This document shows positions 1 through 11,533 of a DNA stretch of 64,000 nucleotides, in pieces. How positions within the stretch are numbered: the stretch's first letter is position 1; every line of letters starts with the position of its first letter. Under the pieces are notes generated by a model. It saw only the letters and a list, made by a program, of their open reading frames with translations. It made no database searches and had not been told where the DNA came from. Both the position numbers and the translations under genes were made by a program. This stretch comes from Vanilla planifolia (taxonomy: Eukaryota; Streptophyta; Magnoliopsida; Asparagales; Orchidaceae): contig JAIUJO010000089.1 of assembly GCA_023846275.1 (NCBI GenBank), positions 1,681,652-1,745,651 of the forward strand, in the 5' to 3' direction.

Positions 1-2291
1 ACCCTTACACACTAAGGTAAGCACATAAATACACACACAACCACATATGCAAGCACATAGCTCACACACACACACACATGAACACACACACTTATGGAAA
101 CCCACACACACACATATTCACACTCAACTCCAACACAAAAACACAAAACCATACACACAGTCAAATACACATGCACACATACTCATAAGCATGCATGCAC
201 ACACTCCTCAATCCCAAAAGCACATAGACATATAGACACATACACACACATACAAACATACATATCTATGAAGTCACACATGTATATGCCCACACACATG
301 CACATGTACACACACCAACATGAAATCACACATGCACACACATAGACATGCACTCGCATACATGCACGTACATGCATGCATAAACACATGTATCTAACAC
401 CCACATTTGCACACTCAAACCAAGAACTTATAGAGACACATGTCCACAAACATGCACATATGTATGCACATTCCCACACACTCATGTTGACACACTTACA
501 CACATGCATACATGTAAACATGCACATATGTACAAACATACACACTTATTCACACATGTACCCACATGCAGCCACACACAAACATACAAAGACACACATG
601 TACACACATATGTGTACACATATGTACACATAGGTATGCCCATGAACACATATGCACGTATGCACAAATCGACCACCAACCACACACATGCACACAAGAT
701 GCATAAGCACACACACACAAGAAAAAATATGCTCTCACAAACACATGCACACACATGGATGCATGTAGCATACATGCATAGACACAAACACATATATGCA
801 TGCACACACAAATATATCCACACATGTGCACATGCATGTTCACATACATGCATACAAACAAATGCACACCCACACACATGCACACACACATCTAAACCCA
901 CACATGAACATGCACACACACATGTGCACATGGGCACACACATTCAGTCATAAACACACATAAACACATAGACAAACACATACATGATGCACAAAAGGGC
1001 AAACACATGCTCATGCCAACACACACATATAAATGCACATGCAAACACATGCACACACATCCATGCATACACACACATGTGTTCACAAACACAATTACAT
1101 GCACACATGGGCATACACACAAGCAAACACATGCATGGACATATACACACACACATAGAAGCATGGATGCTCACATACATATGCACCAAAACACACACAC
1201 ACATGCACACACACACATGCATGCATATGCATCCACAATACAAACATGTGTGTGTACAAATACAAATATGTGCACACACACACACACTAGCACAAACATA
1301 CCCACACACCTGAACTTAAATAAGCATCTATGCACTAACCCACACAAACATGTGTATTCATGCACACATAAAAATGCACACTAGCTTACACTCACCCCCC
1401 AATCCACACACACATTCACTTGCATCTATGCACATAGACATGCAAGTACAACAAACACAAATCTAGATACACACACATATACTCATGCATGCAAACAAAT
1501 ACACACCCATACATACATACATGTGCACAACTACACATCACATGTGTACACATGCATACACATGCACACACACACAAAGAAAAAATTATGCAAGCAATTG
1601 CACAAAAACACACACACACTTATGAGCACATACAAATACAAAGAAACATATACACACATGCATGTGCACACACATGTAGGCACACACACTTACTCATACC
1701 CACAACCACACCCACAATAATTAGGCAATGCATGCAAACTTGCCCACACACCCATCCATGTGCACACAGACACATAGTCATATGAACACATGAACACACA
1801 CACATACACAACACACATATGCATATGCACACATGTATACACATACACACCTACACACACAAAAACAAATACACCATACACACACATGCACACATACTCA
1901 AAAGCACATGCACACAAACACAAACACATGTAAATGCACATTCACTCACACACACACAAACATATATGCACACATATACTCACACACATGCACACACACA
2001 CAATGATAAGAATACACATACGCACAAGCTCATTCAAATAAAACTACACACACATGCATGCATGCTTATGTATAGGCACACTTACATAGACATTAGGACA
2101 TGCAAATCACTGATAAGGACACACCCACATGTGAGGCCACACACATAGGTGCAATCATGCTTAGATGCACACATGTAGATAAACAAATGCACACAAACAC
2201 ACACACGACAATGAACATGCATGCACAAACAAAAACACATGGATGCATACACTCATGCACACATGTACTCTCACAAAAGACATCCACACAT
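1..2291 (-). repeat. Degenerate CA/TG array, CA-oriented arm
   Basis: The + strand is almost entirely ACACACATGCACAC-like sequence, that is, the reverse-complement orientation of the TG array that follows. It is not a clean microsatellite. CA dinucleotides alternate with TG, TA and rare CG, and short phase breaks (AAA, CTC, ACC) interrupt it. The alternating pyrimidine-purine pattern is kept over long stretches, and GCATGC and ATGCAT palindromes recur. Long open frames exist on both strands but encode only Thr/His/Met/Cys/Val runs dictated by the dinucleotides, so I call no gene. The left end is cut by the window. Confidence 0.9.
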
Positions 2292-2312
2292 GGATGTGTG
2301 GGTGCTTTTGTG
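2272..2312. repeat. Imperfect inverted repeat at the array orientation switch
   Basis: The left arm begins CACAAAAG and continues through a CCACACAT-like stretch. The right arm reads GATGTGTGGGTGC and ends CTTTTGTG, which is the complement of the left arm with a few mismatches and one or two gaps. The centre is near 2292. This is exactly where the array changes from CA-rich to TG-rich on the + strand, so the short palindrome marks the breakpoint. It could form a hairpin of roughly 20 bp arms. Confidence 0.7.
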
Positions 2313-3932
2313 CATGTTTATGTGGTTATATGTTTCTCTGTATGTGTACATATGTTTTTGCATAAGTTTTTCTATGTTTTAGTGTATGTGCATGAGAGAG
2401 TTTGCATGTATATGCACATGTGTGTGTGAGTGTCTATCGTGTGCACATGGATGCATGTGAGCTTGTGTGTGTTAGTGTACGTGTAAGTTTATGTATATGT
2501 GCATGCATGTGTTTGTGTATGTGTGCATGCACATGTGTGTGTATCAATGAGTGTGTGTGTGTGTATATAATTGTGTGTGTGTTTATGTGTGATCTTGTTT
2601 TTGCTAGTGTGCATGTGTGTGTGTCTATGTGTGTGTGTCTATGAGTATGAGGCATGTGTACATGCATGTGTGTGTGTACATGTGTACATGTTTGCATTTA
2701 TGTATGTGAGCAAGCTTGGGTGTGTAGATGGTTATGTATGTGCATTCCTACATCTATATTTGCATACTTGTGTATGTCTTTGTGAGTGTGTGTGTGTGTG
2801 TGTGTATTTGTGTGAAGATGTGTGCTTGTGTGTGTGTGTGCATGTAAGAGTTTGCACACATGCCTACGTGTGTGTGTATGGGTATTAATGTGTGTTCACA
2901 TGACTATGTCTTTAAGTGTGTGCATGTGTGTATGCATGTGAGAATTTGTGCTTATGATTGCCTATGTGTGTGTGTGTGCTTATATGTTTGTGCATGTTCA
3001 AATATGTGTGTGTTCATGTGTCCATACATGGCTATGTTTATGGTGCATTTGTACTTGTTTGCAAGTGTATATGTGTGGTTGTGCATATGCATGTGTGTAC
3101 GTGTGTGTGTGTAACTACTTGTGTGAGCATGTGCACATTTGTGGATTTATTTATGTGTGTGTTCATGAGTGCATGTGGTGTGCATGCAACTGTGTGTGTT
3201 TGTATGCATGCATGTATATGTGTGTACTTGTGCATGTGTGTGTGTTTGTGAGTGAGCATGTTTGTGTGCATGCACATGTGTGTGTGTGTGTGTGAAGTCA
3301 AGTGTGTGTGTTGATGTGCATGCATAGGTGCATGTCTTTTGTGTTTGCATGTGAGTGTAGGTGTGTGTGTGTGTGTGTGCATGTGTGCATGAATGTGCAT
3401 GTGTATGAGCCTGTGTTTACATGTGTGTGTGTTTGCATGTGCATGTGCTTGTGCATGTGTGTGTCTGTGTGTGCATTTTTGTTTGTGTGTTTATGTGTGT
3501 ACAAGTGTACTTGCAACATGATGGGTCTACATGTATGCATGTGTGTATATATTTATTAGTGTGTGCATATGTTAATGTGTATGATTGTATGCATTTGTGT
3601 TCTTGGGTATGCATCTATATGTTTTTGCATTCATACATATGTGAATGTTTGTCTATGTGCATGGATGTGTGTGTGTGTGTGTGTCTACACATGCATGTTT
3701 GTTTGTTCATGTGGGTATGTCTATGTATGTGGATTATGTGTGTGTGTGTATGTTGTTATGTGTGTAGTTGTGAGTGTGCCTATTCAAAAGAATGTGTGCA
3801 TGAATGTGGGTGTGTAGATGGATGTGTTTTCATGTATGTGTCTGTATACATGTGTGTGTGTGTATAGGTATGCATGTATGTGCATTTGTTATTATGTGTG
3901 TTTGCATGTGTGCATGTGAGTGTATATGTGTG
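2292..3932 (+). repeat. Degenerate TG array, TG-oriented, left of the retrotransposon
   Basis: The sequence is TGTGTGCATGTGTG-like with the same composition as 14606-48762, so the two stretches were continuous before the retrotransposon inserted. There is strong strand asymmetry: T and G dominate the + strand, while A and C occur mostly as CA or TA inside the alternating pattern. No monomer of fixed length is visible by eye. The stretch ends in GTGTG, which is duplicated on the far side of the element. Confidence 0.9.
3928..3932. repeat. Target-site duplication, left copy (GTGTG)
   Basis: GTGTG lies immediately before the TGTTATAC start of the 5' LTR and is matched by GTGTG at 14601-14605. 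Five bases is the expected duplication length for Ty3/gypsy integrases. Because the target is TG-repetitive, a chance match is easier than usual, but the TG...CA LTR ends fix the boundaries independently. Confidence 0.75.
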
Positions 3933-4300
3933 TGTTATACCCGGTAAAATTTTATGTATTTGATCTCTAATAAATTAATTGTGGCTTGGATGATTTCGAA
4001 TCGACAGTAGGATGAGCCAGGAACTCAATTGTAGGCTATTGGAATTTCTGAAATCTTTTGGGAATTTTTCGGAGCACCGAGGAATTTTTAATTAATTTTC
4101 CCTATTTAATTGGATTTATTAGATTTTTAGAAATTCGAAAATCTAATTAAATTAAACCGGAAATCGTTTTTTTTATCGCGCGTGAACCGGACCGGAACGG
4201 TTCAGCGGAGGCGGAGGCGGTTCGCCGGGTGAGTTTGCGTGTGCGTTCTAATAAGCGGATCGGACGGTCGAGATCGGCGGGTGAGATCGAACCGGCTGAT

Positions 4301-4397
4301 CGGGTGCTTACCGTGTCGATAGCGTGTCGACAGCGCGTATTGTGTGCTTACCGTGTGGATAGCGTGTCGACAGCGCGTATCGGGTGCTCACGTGTCG
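4301..4397 (+). repeat. 40-bp tandem repeat upstream of the LTR TATA box (5' LTR)
   Basis: Two 40 bp units (4301-4340 and 4341-4380) differ at three bases, and a degenerate partial third unit starts at 4381. Each unit carries CCGTGT, a GCGTGTCGACAGCGCG core with the palindrome GTCGAC, and several CpGs. The block lies about 50-140 bp upstream of the TATA box, where enhancer repeats of LTR promoters are often found. An enhancer role is inference from position and repetition. Confidence 0.75.
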
Positions 4398-4441
4398 AAA
4401 AAGTGTCGAACGCGTAACGGGTTCACCGTGTCGGCCCGGGG

Positions 4442-4449
4442 TATAAAAA
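4442..4449 (+). promoter_or_regulatory. TATA box of the 5' LTR promoter
   Basis: TATAAAAA sits in a GC-rich context (CCCGGGG upstream, CCCTCGCG downstream), which is a typical plant TATA element. Transcription would be expected to start about 25-35 bases downstream, near 4475, which would define the U3/R boundary. The messenger would then have a leader of about 2.7 kb before gag. The start site is inferred. Confidence 0.65.
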
Positions 4450-5908
4450 CCCTCGCGAAGCAGCGAATAGGGTTTTCGTTCGACGGCGATAGTGAGGAAA
4501 TTCCCGGCGTACGGCGCGTGATTCCGGCGGCCTGGCAAGGGGCTTTTTGTGCCCGGAGATTCACGAGACCGAGGAGAGTCGATTGAGACCAAATTCGTTC
4601 GGCGAGGAGCTGCGGCGAACTGCGGACGAGCTTCACCGTCGCCGGCGTCTTCGAGGTAGGAATTTCAGATATTTAAATTAGATAATTAGCAAATTGAAGC
4701 ATGTATTAGTTTGCAAATCTCTATCTAAGCATGCGAATGTGATTTTTGAAGCTAATTGTACAAATTATCGAAAATTGCATGTTAGGGTTTTCGGGACGTT
4801 AATTTGTTTCGCCGAAATTGGAAAATTACCAAGCATGAGGATTTAAATATGCCACTTTATTCATGTTAATATGATTCTATAATGCTAGAACTATAATTTC
4901 GTGAATTGTCAACATGAGGATTAGACGAAACTGCTCGGCGGAAAACTTGATTTAAACCTTAGGAAATTAGCGACATTATTGGAACATTAGGATAGTACGA
5001 ACATGTTCTCCTTGTTCGCAGTCGCCGGAAATCGACGGAATGATCGTATTGGTCGGCTATTGCGGCGGCTAGGGTTTCGCGGACGACGGGCGAAGGAAGG
5101 AGACGAATTAAGGATTAATTAGGGATTAGTTGAATTATTAAGAGAATAATAATAATATTAATCATTAATATTATATATAAGCGTCGGCTGAATTTCGGAT
5201 TAATAACTGACCGGCGGGGTTTGGTTCAGCATGAAAGCCCGAACCGGTGGCAAGATGCGATTCAGGGGATTCGGCGCGGTATAGTGAATAGCAAAATTTT
5301 AAATTCGGGGAATTATTCCGAATTTTGGAAAAAAATGGATAAAATGCAAAATTTGATATTTCAAATTTAGGAAAAATTCGATAATTGAGTTTTAGGAATT
5401 ATTTACATTTAGAAAATTCAAGGAAAATCAGAAAACTTGGAAATGAGAAATTTCGAAAATTCTAGAGATCAGTGGGTAAAGAACAAATTTCCTGAAGTGG
5501 GGAAAAATGTTATCACTGATGACAGTACAGCTGGAAACAGTCAGACAAAGGTATGGTACACGGATGCTACCAGAACAGTCAGTAATTGACAATTGTGTTG
5601 CTTTGATGGCAACGGCATGGATTGAGTCAGTTTATTCAGTATTGGCATATTTCATGGATTGGCATATTGGACCGGACTACTATAGACCCTATATGATGTT
5701 TTAGGGTAGTTGTGGTAGGTAACTGTGCGGTTCGGACTTAGCTTCCACAGTATACATGTAGACTGGTATACGCCTTGTTGTACCTGGACACATGTTGCCG
5801 AATCTTGGAGTTAGAGATTGGCAATGACTGTAGGGGCGTGAGCTTCTATGGAAGTTGTTGGTAGAGGACTCCTTGGGACGGTGGCTGAGTCAATCTCTCC
5901 TGGTCCAT

Positions 5909-6017
5909 GTGTGTAGGCCTGCGCGCCTGAGGGTGGCAGGGGTGTCTCGCAGTGGCTAGCCAAGTGTGTAGGCCTGCGCGCCTTAGGGTGGCAGGGGTGT
6001 CTCACGTTGGCTAGAGA
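5909..6017 (+). repeat. 55-bp tandem duplication inside the 5' LTR
   Basis: Two adjacent copies start at 5909 and 5964 with GTGTGTAGGCCTGCGCGCC, followed by GGGTGGCAGGGGTGTCTC. They differ by only a few bases. They lie downstream of the predicted transcription start, so they would be in the leader RNA. Both LTRs carry the pair. No function is evident; GC-rich repeated leader segments can act as packaging or structural RNA elements, which is speculation here. Confidence 0.75.
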
Positions 6018-6929
6018 TTATGTGACTGGATCTGTCTGTAGTCTCCAGGAGATTGATTGACGAGAGACACTGCGGTGTCGAGTGCTTAGGCGCCATACGT
6101 GTTTCGAGATGGGCGTTCCCACTGGCACGTTGCCTGGTAGCCCAGAGGAGAGCTACTCTGGTGTGACTGGGGTGGCTGTGGTTGGTCGGAGTCTGGGACT
6201 GAGAGTGCCTATCCACCGTACATTATTATGCTGTATTCCTGTATTTTTGCTATTATCCTTCTCTTGCATGTGAGTTTTACTAGCTGACTTTCCTACTGGG
6301 CGTAGCTCATTCCTGTATTATATATTTTCAGTGGCTCGGCAGACTTGACGCTACCGGATTAGGTGGGATCGTGGTCAGCAGGCTTGTGAAGGATTTCTGA
6401 TTGGTGATTGTCTGAGATATTCTGGTTAGTTGATTGTTGCTGTTGGATGTTTCAGTGAGACTGTTATTCTCATATGTTACATATAATTTGAGGGTAATTC
6501 GGAATTATGTATCTGGATGAACAATACTACACTTGTGGACTTGTATCTTATTCTTGTAATGTAGTTCCATTTACTGTCTTATCTTATTGTCTTGGAGTAT
6601 GGTGAGTGGAGTGCTACATTTATCTGTGGATGTTATATATCTTTCTGTTTGATGGTGAGGTCATTACATGACTATGGAACTTAACCGTGGGGGTTCAGAC
6701 TTCTATTAGATCGGTTCTCCTACCGGTGTGGGTAAGGAGTATTTGGTCTAGTAGGAGTAACATTGCGCGAGTCCATCTGTTAACTCAGGAGTCATGAACC
6801 TGACTTGACGGTGTACCCGGGAGATGGGATCCACATTGTTAAGGAAAGTAGGTGTGTAATGATGTGTTATATCCTATGTTTTCGTAGGCTGCTCAGGTTG
6901 GTATGGGACGATCTGAGCTGTCTATATAT

Positions 6930-6957
6930 AAAAAAAAAAAAAAAAAAAGAAAAAAAA
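6930..6957 (+). repeat. A-tract near the 3' end of the 5' LTR
   Basis: Nineteen A, one G and eight A follow TCTATATAT, about 40 bp before the LTR end. The matching tract in the 3' LTR (14531-14559) has twenty A before the G. This one-base length difference is the only indel I see between the LTRs and is ordinary homopolymer slippage. Confidence 0.9.
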
Positions 6958-7002
6958 TGTATGCCAAAAATCAGCCTAGGAAAAAATGGGGTGTAACAGT
7001 AG

Positions 7003-7014
7003 TGGTATCAGAGC
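7003..7014 (+). promoter_or_regulatory. Primer-binding site, initiator tRNA-Met
   Basis: TGGTATCAGAGC lies four bases after the CA end of the 5' LTR. It is complementary to the 3' end of plant initiator methionine tRNA including CCA, which primes minus-strand DNA synthesis in most plant Ty3/gypsy and Ty1/copia elements. Confidence 0.92.
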
Positions 7015-7157
7015 CCTAGGTGAGGATAACGTGGCTAGACGTGTATAGGGGTTCAACCCAAGGTGGGGAGAACTGTTGATTCTTTTGTATACTATAGTAG
7101 TCCATATGCCAATTGCCAAATGACGACTCTAATGCCAGATTAATTGTTTTTGACAGT
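7015..7157 (+). other. Short internal leader between PBS and gag start
   Basis: This non-coding stretch holds a five-codon upstream open frame (ATG at 7105, stop at 7120-7122). The gag-pol frame is open upstream of its first ATG back to 7113, but without another in-frame ATG. I therefore place the start at 7158. Nothing else is seen here. Confidence 0.6.
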
Positions 7158-10100
7158 ATGGCTGGTACCAGGAGACTTTCCGCTCGTGGAGCAGCTAGAG
7201 GCAGACCGGTATCTACTACTCCTACCCCGGAGACGATCCCAGCATTGCCAGTTGAGCCAGCCGTGGATCGTTGGATCGATGCCTTCATGCGGTTGCGTCC
7301 GCGGAGCTTCAGTGGGTCGGCTGACCCAGCGGTGGCAGATGACTGGATGGCTCATATGCTTGAGCTATTTGATGCCTTGGGATGTCCATTCGGCAGGAGG
7401 GTAGTGCTTGCTGCTCTAGTGTTGGAGGGAGAGGCTGCTACCTGGTGGAGAGGCCAGCGGCGCGCTATGTTTGGGGAGGCCCAGAACAGTGAGATAGCAT
7501 GGGATGACTTTGTTGAGGCATTCAGGGAGTGCTACATTCCGGCCTCTGCCATGGCTCAGTTCAGGAGGGAACTTATACACCTCAGGCAGGGCCAGATGTC
7601 AGTGAACGATTACTTATCGAGGTTCACTTATCTGGCGAGGTACGCCGTAGAGCTGGTGCCTTCTGAGGAACGCAGATGTGAGATGTTCCTGGAGGGACTT
7701 CGTCCTATGCTGCAGCGCCAGCTAGTTGTGAGTCGGTTTGCCAGGTTTCGTGACTTGGTGGAGGCTGCGAGATCCGTTGAGCTTATTGATATCCGGATGG
7801 AGGCCCAGAGAGAGACTCATAACAAGAGGAAGGAATTCAGAAATATCCAACAAAACAAAAAGGGCAAGAGACACAGAGATCACAGTGGTACTCAGGAGGT
7901 CGTGGTCCGGCCACGACCTATTTCTGAGAGACCAGTGCAGCAGACAGGTACCCGGACTGGGGGGATTATCTGCTACCATTGTCGACAGCCCGGACACAAG
8001 AAGTGCGACTGCCCAGAGTTGAAGAAACAGAGGATCACGGGACCGGTTGGTTCATTTGGGGGACAGCCCAGGGTATTTACACTGACTCGGCAGCAGGCTT
8101 CAGAGTCACCAGAAGTGATCACAGGTATGCTTCATTTTGGCAACGTGCAGTGCATGACTTTGTTTGATACTGGTGCATCTCATTCTTTTGTTGCTGAGAG
8201 GATCTGGAATCAGATATCAGGATCCAAGGGTTACTTGAAGGAACCCTTACTGGTTAGACTTCCTGATGGGAAAGAGATTCCCACTGTTCAGAAGATTGAC
8301 GGATCTATTCTGATTAGTGGACACGAATTCGTGACAGAGTTGATATGTGTGCCACTAGCAGAGTTCGACATCATTTTGGGGATGGATTGGTTGTGCCACC
8401 ATGCAGTGGTTCTGGATTGTTGGGAGAAGAAGGTCAGGATCAGAGTGCCTGGTTCGGGGGATGTGATATACTTTGGTCTGAACAGGCAGATTCCCCTGAT
8501 CTCAGTTCTTCAGGCTGGAAGGTTAGTAAGTAAGGGTTGTACTGGTTGGTTGGCCTATGTGACCGATAGCCAAGCCACCACTACCCCTATGTCAGATATT
8601 CCAGTGGTGAGAGACTTTCCTATGGTTTTTCCAGAGGAGTTGCCTGGATTTCCACCAGCTAGGGAAGTGGAGTTTTCAATTGATTTGGAGGCAGGAGTAG
8701 CTCCTATTGCTAGAGCTCCTTACAGGATGGCTCCAGCCGAGCTAGCAGAGTTGAAGACTCAGTTACAGGACTTATTAGACAAGGGACTCATACGCCCCAG
8801 TTGTTCACCTTGGGGTGCCCCTGTCTTATTTGTCAAGAAGAAAGATGGTAGTATGAGGCTGTGTGTGGATTATAGGGAATTGAATAAGGTTACTATTCGT
8901 AACCGATACCCTTTACCACGCATCGATGATTTGCTGGATCAACTTCAGGGAGCAACTGTGTTCTCCAAAATTGACTTACGCTCGGGTTATCACCAGATCC
9001 GGATTAGAGATTCTGATGTACCCAAGACAGCATTCCGTACTAGATACGGACATTACGAGTTCACAGTGTTGCCTTTTGGATTGACTAATGCTCCAGCAGT
9101 ATTTATGAACCTGATGCATCGAGTTTTTCATGCCTTTCTGGATCGGTTTGTGATCATCTTTATAGATGATATATTGATTTATTCCAGAGATAAGGATACT
9201 CATGCAGATCAGTTGAGGACTGTGCTTACAGTGTTGCGGGAGAATGAGCTGTATGCAAAATTCTCCAAGTGTTCTTTTTGGCTGGACTCAGTAGCATTCT
9301 TAGGACACATTGTCAGTGCGGAGGGCGTGGCTGTTGATCCTAGCAAGATACGAGCTATTATTGATTGGAAACGGCCATCTTCTGTCACTGAGATCCGGAG
9401 TTTCCTTGGTTTGGCTGGATACTATAGGAAATTTGTTCCTCACTTTTCTAGACTGGCTGCTCCACTAACCCAGTTGACCCGGAAGGGAAAATCTTTTGAG
9501 TGGACAGAGAGTTGTGAGAACAGTTTCCTAGAGCTGAAGCAGAGGCTTAGCACCGCTCCAGTATTGATGTTACCCACACAGGAGAAGCCGTATCAGATGT
9601 ACACTGATGCTTCACTTATAGGCTTGGGAGCCGTACTGATGCAGGATAACAGAGTTATAGCATATGCTTCGAGGCAACTGAAGGATCATGAGAAGAATTA
9701 TCCCACTCATGATTTGGAGTTAGCTGCTGTCATTTTTGCCTTGAAGATATGGAGACATTATTTGTACGGAGTTCCTGTAGATTGCTTCTCTGACCACAAG
9801 AGTCTTAAGTATCTGTTCACTCAGAAGGAACTGAACTTGAGGCAGAGGAGGTGGTTGGAACTGATAAAGGATTACGAGCTGACAATAAACTACTGCGAGG
9901 GGAAGGCTAATCCAGTGGCTGATGCCTTGAGCAGACACGCAGTTGTGCATAATATGTTAGTCTGTGACTCTATACCAGACTTGGATTGGAATGTTGAAAG
10001 ATGTCAGGAACAGTTGTCTATTCAGAGACTGGTTCACAGACTCAGCTCATTGACTATTCGGGCTGACTGGTTATCTGAGATGCGTGACCTTCAGCTTTGT

Positions 10101-11519
10101 GATGAAGAGCTGAAGGAGAAGATTGAGTTGGCATCGCAGGGATTGGGAGGAGACTTTGCTCTCAGAGACGACATTTTGACCTTCAGGGGTCGCTGGTGTG
10201 TACCATCACATCAGGAGTTCAGGGAGAGGATCCTTCGGGAGGCTCACTATGGAACCTTGGCTATGCACCCTGGAGAAGTCAAGATGTACAGGAATTTGAG
10301 GAGTGTTTTCTGGTGGAGAGGTTTGAAGACAGATGTTGCTGCCTTTGTTAGGAAATGCCTTACATGTCAGCAAGTTAAGGCCGAACACCAGAGACCTGGA
10401 GGATTGTTACAGAGATTGCCGATTCCGGAGTGGAAATGGGATGACATCACTATGGACTTTGTGACTGGTCTTCCTCGTACCAGACAAGGTTTTGATGCTA
10501 TTTGGGTCATCGTAGATCGATTGACCAAGTCAGCCCATTTCTTATCCATTAAGAAGACGGATTCAGCGGCACAGTTGGCAGAGATATATATTCAGCAGAT
10601 TGTCAGATTGCATGGGATTCCCCGTTCTATTATTTCTGACAGAGACGCCAAATTCACATAACAGTTTTGGAAGAGCTTACACACTGCCATGGGTACACAG
10701 TTAAAGTTCAGTACTGCTTATCATCCTCAGACGGATGGACAGTCTGAGTGGACTATTCGGACCTTGGAGGATTTGCTACGCTTGAGCGTACAAACTTACT
10801 CAACAGATTGGACTAGACGATTACCCTTGGTAGAGTTTGTGTACAATAACAGCTTCCAGGCGTCGATTGGTATGGCACCTTACGAGGCGTTGTATGGGCG
10901 TAGGTGCAGATCTCCTCTTTGTTGGGAGGAGGGTGATTCCAGGAGAGTGTGGGGACCCCAGATTGTAGAGGAGACCACAGCGGAAGTCAAGTTATTGTAG
11001 GACAGATTACGTACTGTGCAAGATCGCCAGAAGAAATATTATGATCCTAAGCACAAGGCTGTTGAGTTTTCTGTGGGAGATAGGGTATTCCTGAAGGTCA
11101 GTCCTATGCGGGGTCTATTCAGGTTTGGAAAGCCTTCTAAGCTTCGACCTCGTTACATTGGACCCTATCCTATTCTGGAGAGGATCGGTGAAGTGGCTTA
11201 CAGGTTGGCACTTCCTGAGCATCTGACTGAGATTCACAATGTGTTCCATGTTTCGAATCTCAAGAAATATGTGCCAGATCCTTCTCATTGCATCAGTGAT
11301 GATCTTCCTGGTTTACAAGTGGCACCAGATTCTTCTTATGTGGAACTACCAGTTCGCATCCTCGAGGAGAGCAGCAGACAGCTGAGGAACAGGTCGTTTC
11401 CTATGGTCAAGGTTCTGTGGAATAGACATGACGAAAGGGAGGCAACCTGGGAGCTAGAGCAGGATGTTGCTGAAAAATGGCCGGAACTTCTTGCTGAATT
11501 TCGAGGGCGAAATTCCTGA
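7158..11519 (+). pseudogene. gag-pol: Retrotransposon gag-pol polyprotein, chromovirus type, two in-frame stops
   Basis: One frame of 1453 codon positions plus the stop, starting at the ATG of MAGTRRL. Gag homology spans about residues 50-215, followed by a zinc knuckle at 272-285 (C272, C275, H280, C285). The protease active site is DTGA at 337-340. Reverse transcriptase carries D606 and FIDD at 668-671. RNase H shows D817, E854 and D879. Integrase has the HHCC finger (H1030, H1037, C1067, C1070) and the catalytic triad D1100, D1161, E1197 with DD35E spacing. GPY lies at 1335-1337, and a chromodomain-like end at 1417-1445 has the VLW...EATWE pattern. TAA at 10659-10661 (residue 1168) falls between the second Asp and the Glu of integrase; TAG at 10998-11000 (residue 1281) precedes the GPY module. 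There is no frameshift. Gag through RNase H is intact, so this copy could still make particle proteins and reverse transcriptase but not full integrase. Confidence 0.95.
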
Positions 11520-11520
11520 T

Positions 11521-11533
11521 AAGGTGGGGAGAT
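11521..11533 (+). promoter_or_regulatory. Polypurine tract
   Basis: AAGGTGGGGAGAT directly precedes the TGTTATAC start of the 3' LTR and begins two bases after the gag-pol stop. The purine-rich run is the expected plus-strand primer site left by RNase H. Its position confirms the 3' LTR boundary. Confidence 0.88.

Larger units (their letters stand above)
3933..6998 (+). repeat. 5' LTR
   Basis: This 3066 bp LTR begins TGTTATACCC and ends GGGTGTAACA. The ends are inverted repeats of ten bases with one mismatch and carry the canonical TG...CA. The 3' LTR matches at a constant offset of 7601 bases. Differences I can find are C4352/A11953, A4402/C12003, G4403/A12004, C4877/G12478, and one extra A in the 3' copy's A tract. 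The first kilobase holds a GC- and CpG-rich promoter block with a TATA box at 4442. The remainder would be R plus an unusually long U5. Short open frames inside (for example 4229-4417, 5507-5704) occur in both LTRs and look like chance. Confidence 0.97.

Noticed and set aside
1-3867. Open frames of 60-150 codons on both strands in the left TG/CA arm
   Set aside because: Products are only Thr/His/Met/Cys/Val runs fixed by the dinucleotide repeat; overlapping frames are open together, and no domain or start context stands out.
4229-4636. Small open frames in the LTR promoter block (also at 11830-12237)
   Set aside because: Frames lie in GC-rich non-coding LTR DNA, overlap on both strands, and are shared by both LTRs simply because the LTRs are nearly identical.
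5507-6273. Small open frames in the LTR body (65, 64, 77 and 63 codons) as accessory LTR genes
   Set aside because: No recognisable domain; identical copies at +7601 add no independent evidence.
7113-7157. Upstream extension of gag-pol to 7113
   Set aside because: The extension starts at TTG, not ATG; the first in-frame ATG is at 7158 and gives a normal gag N-terminus.
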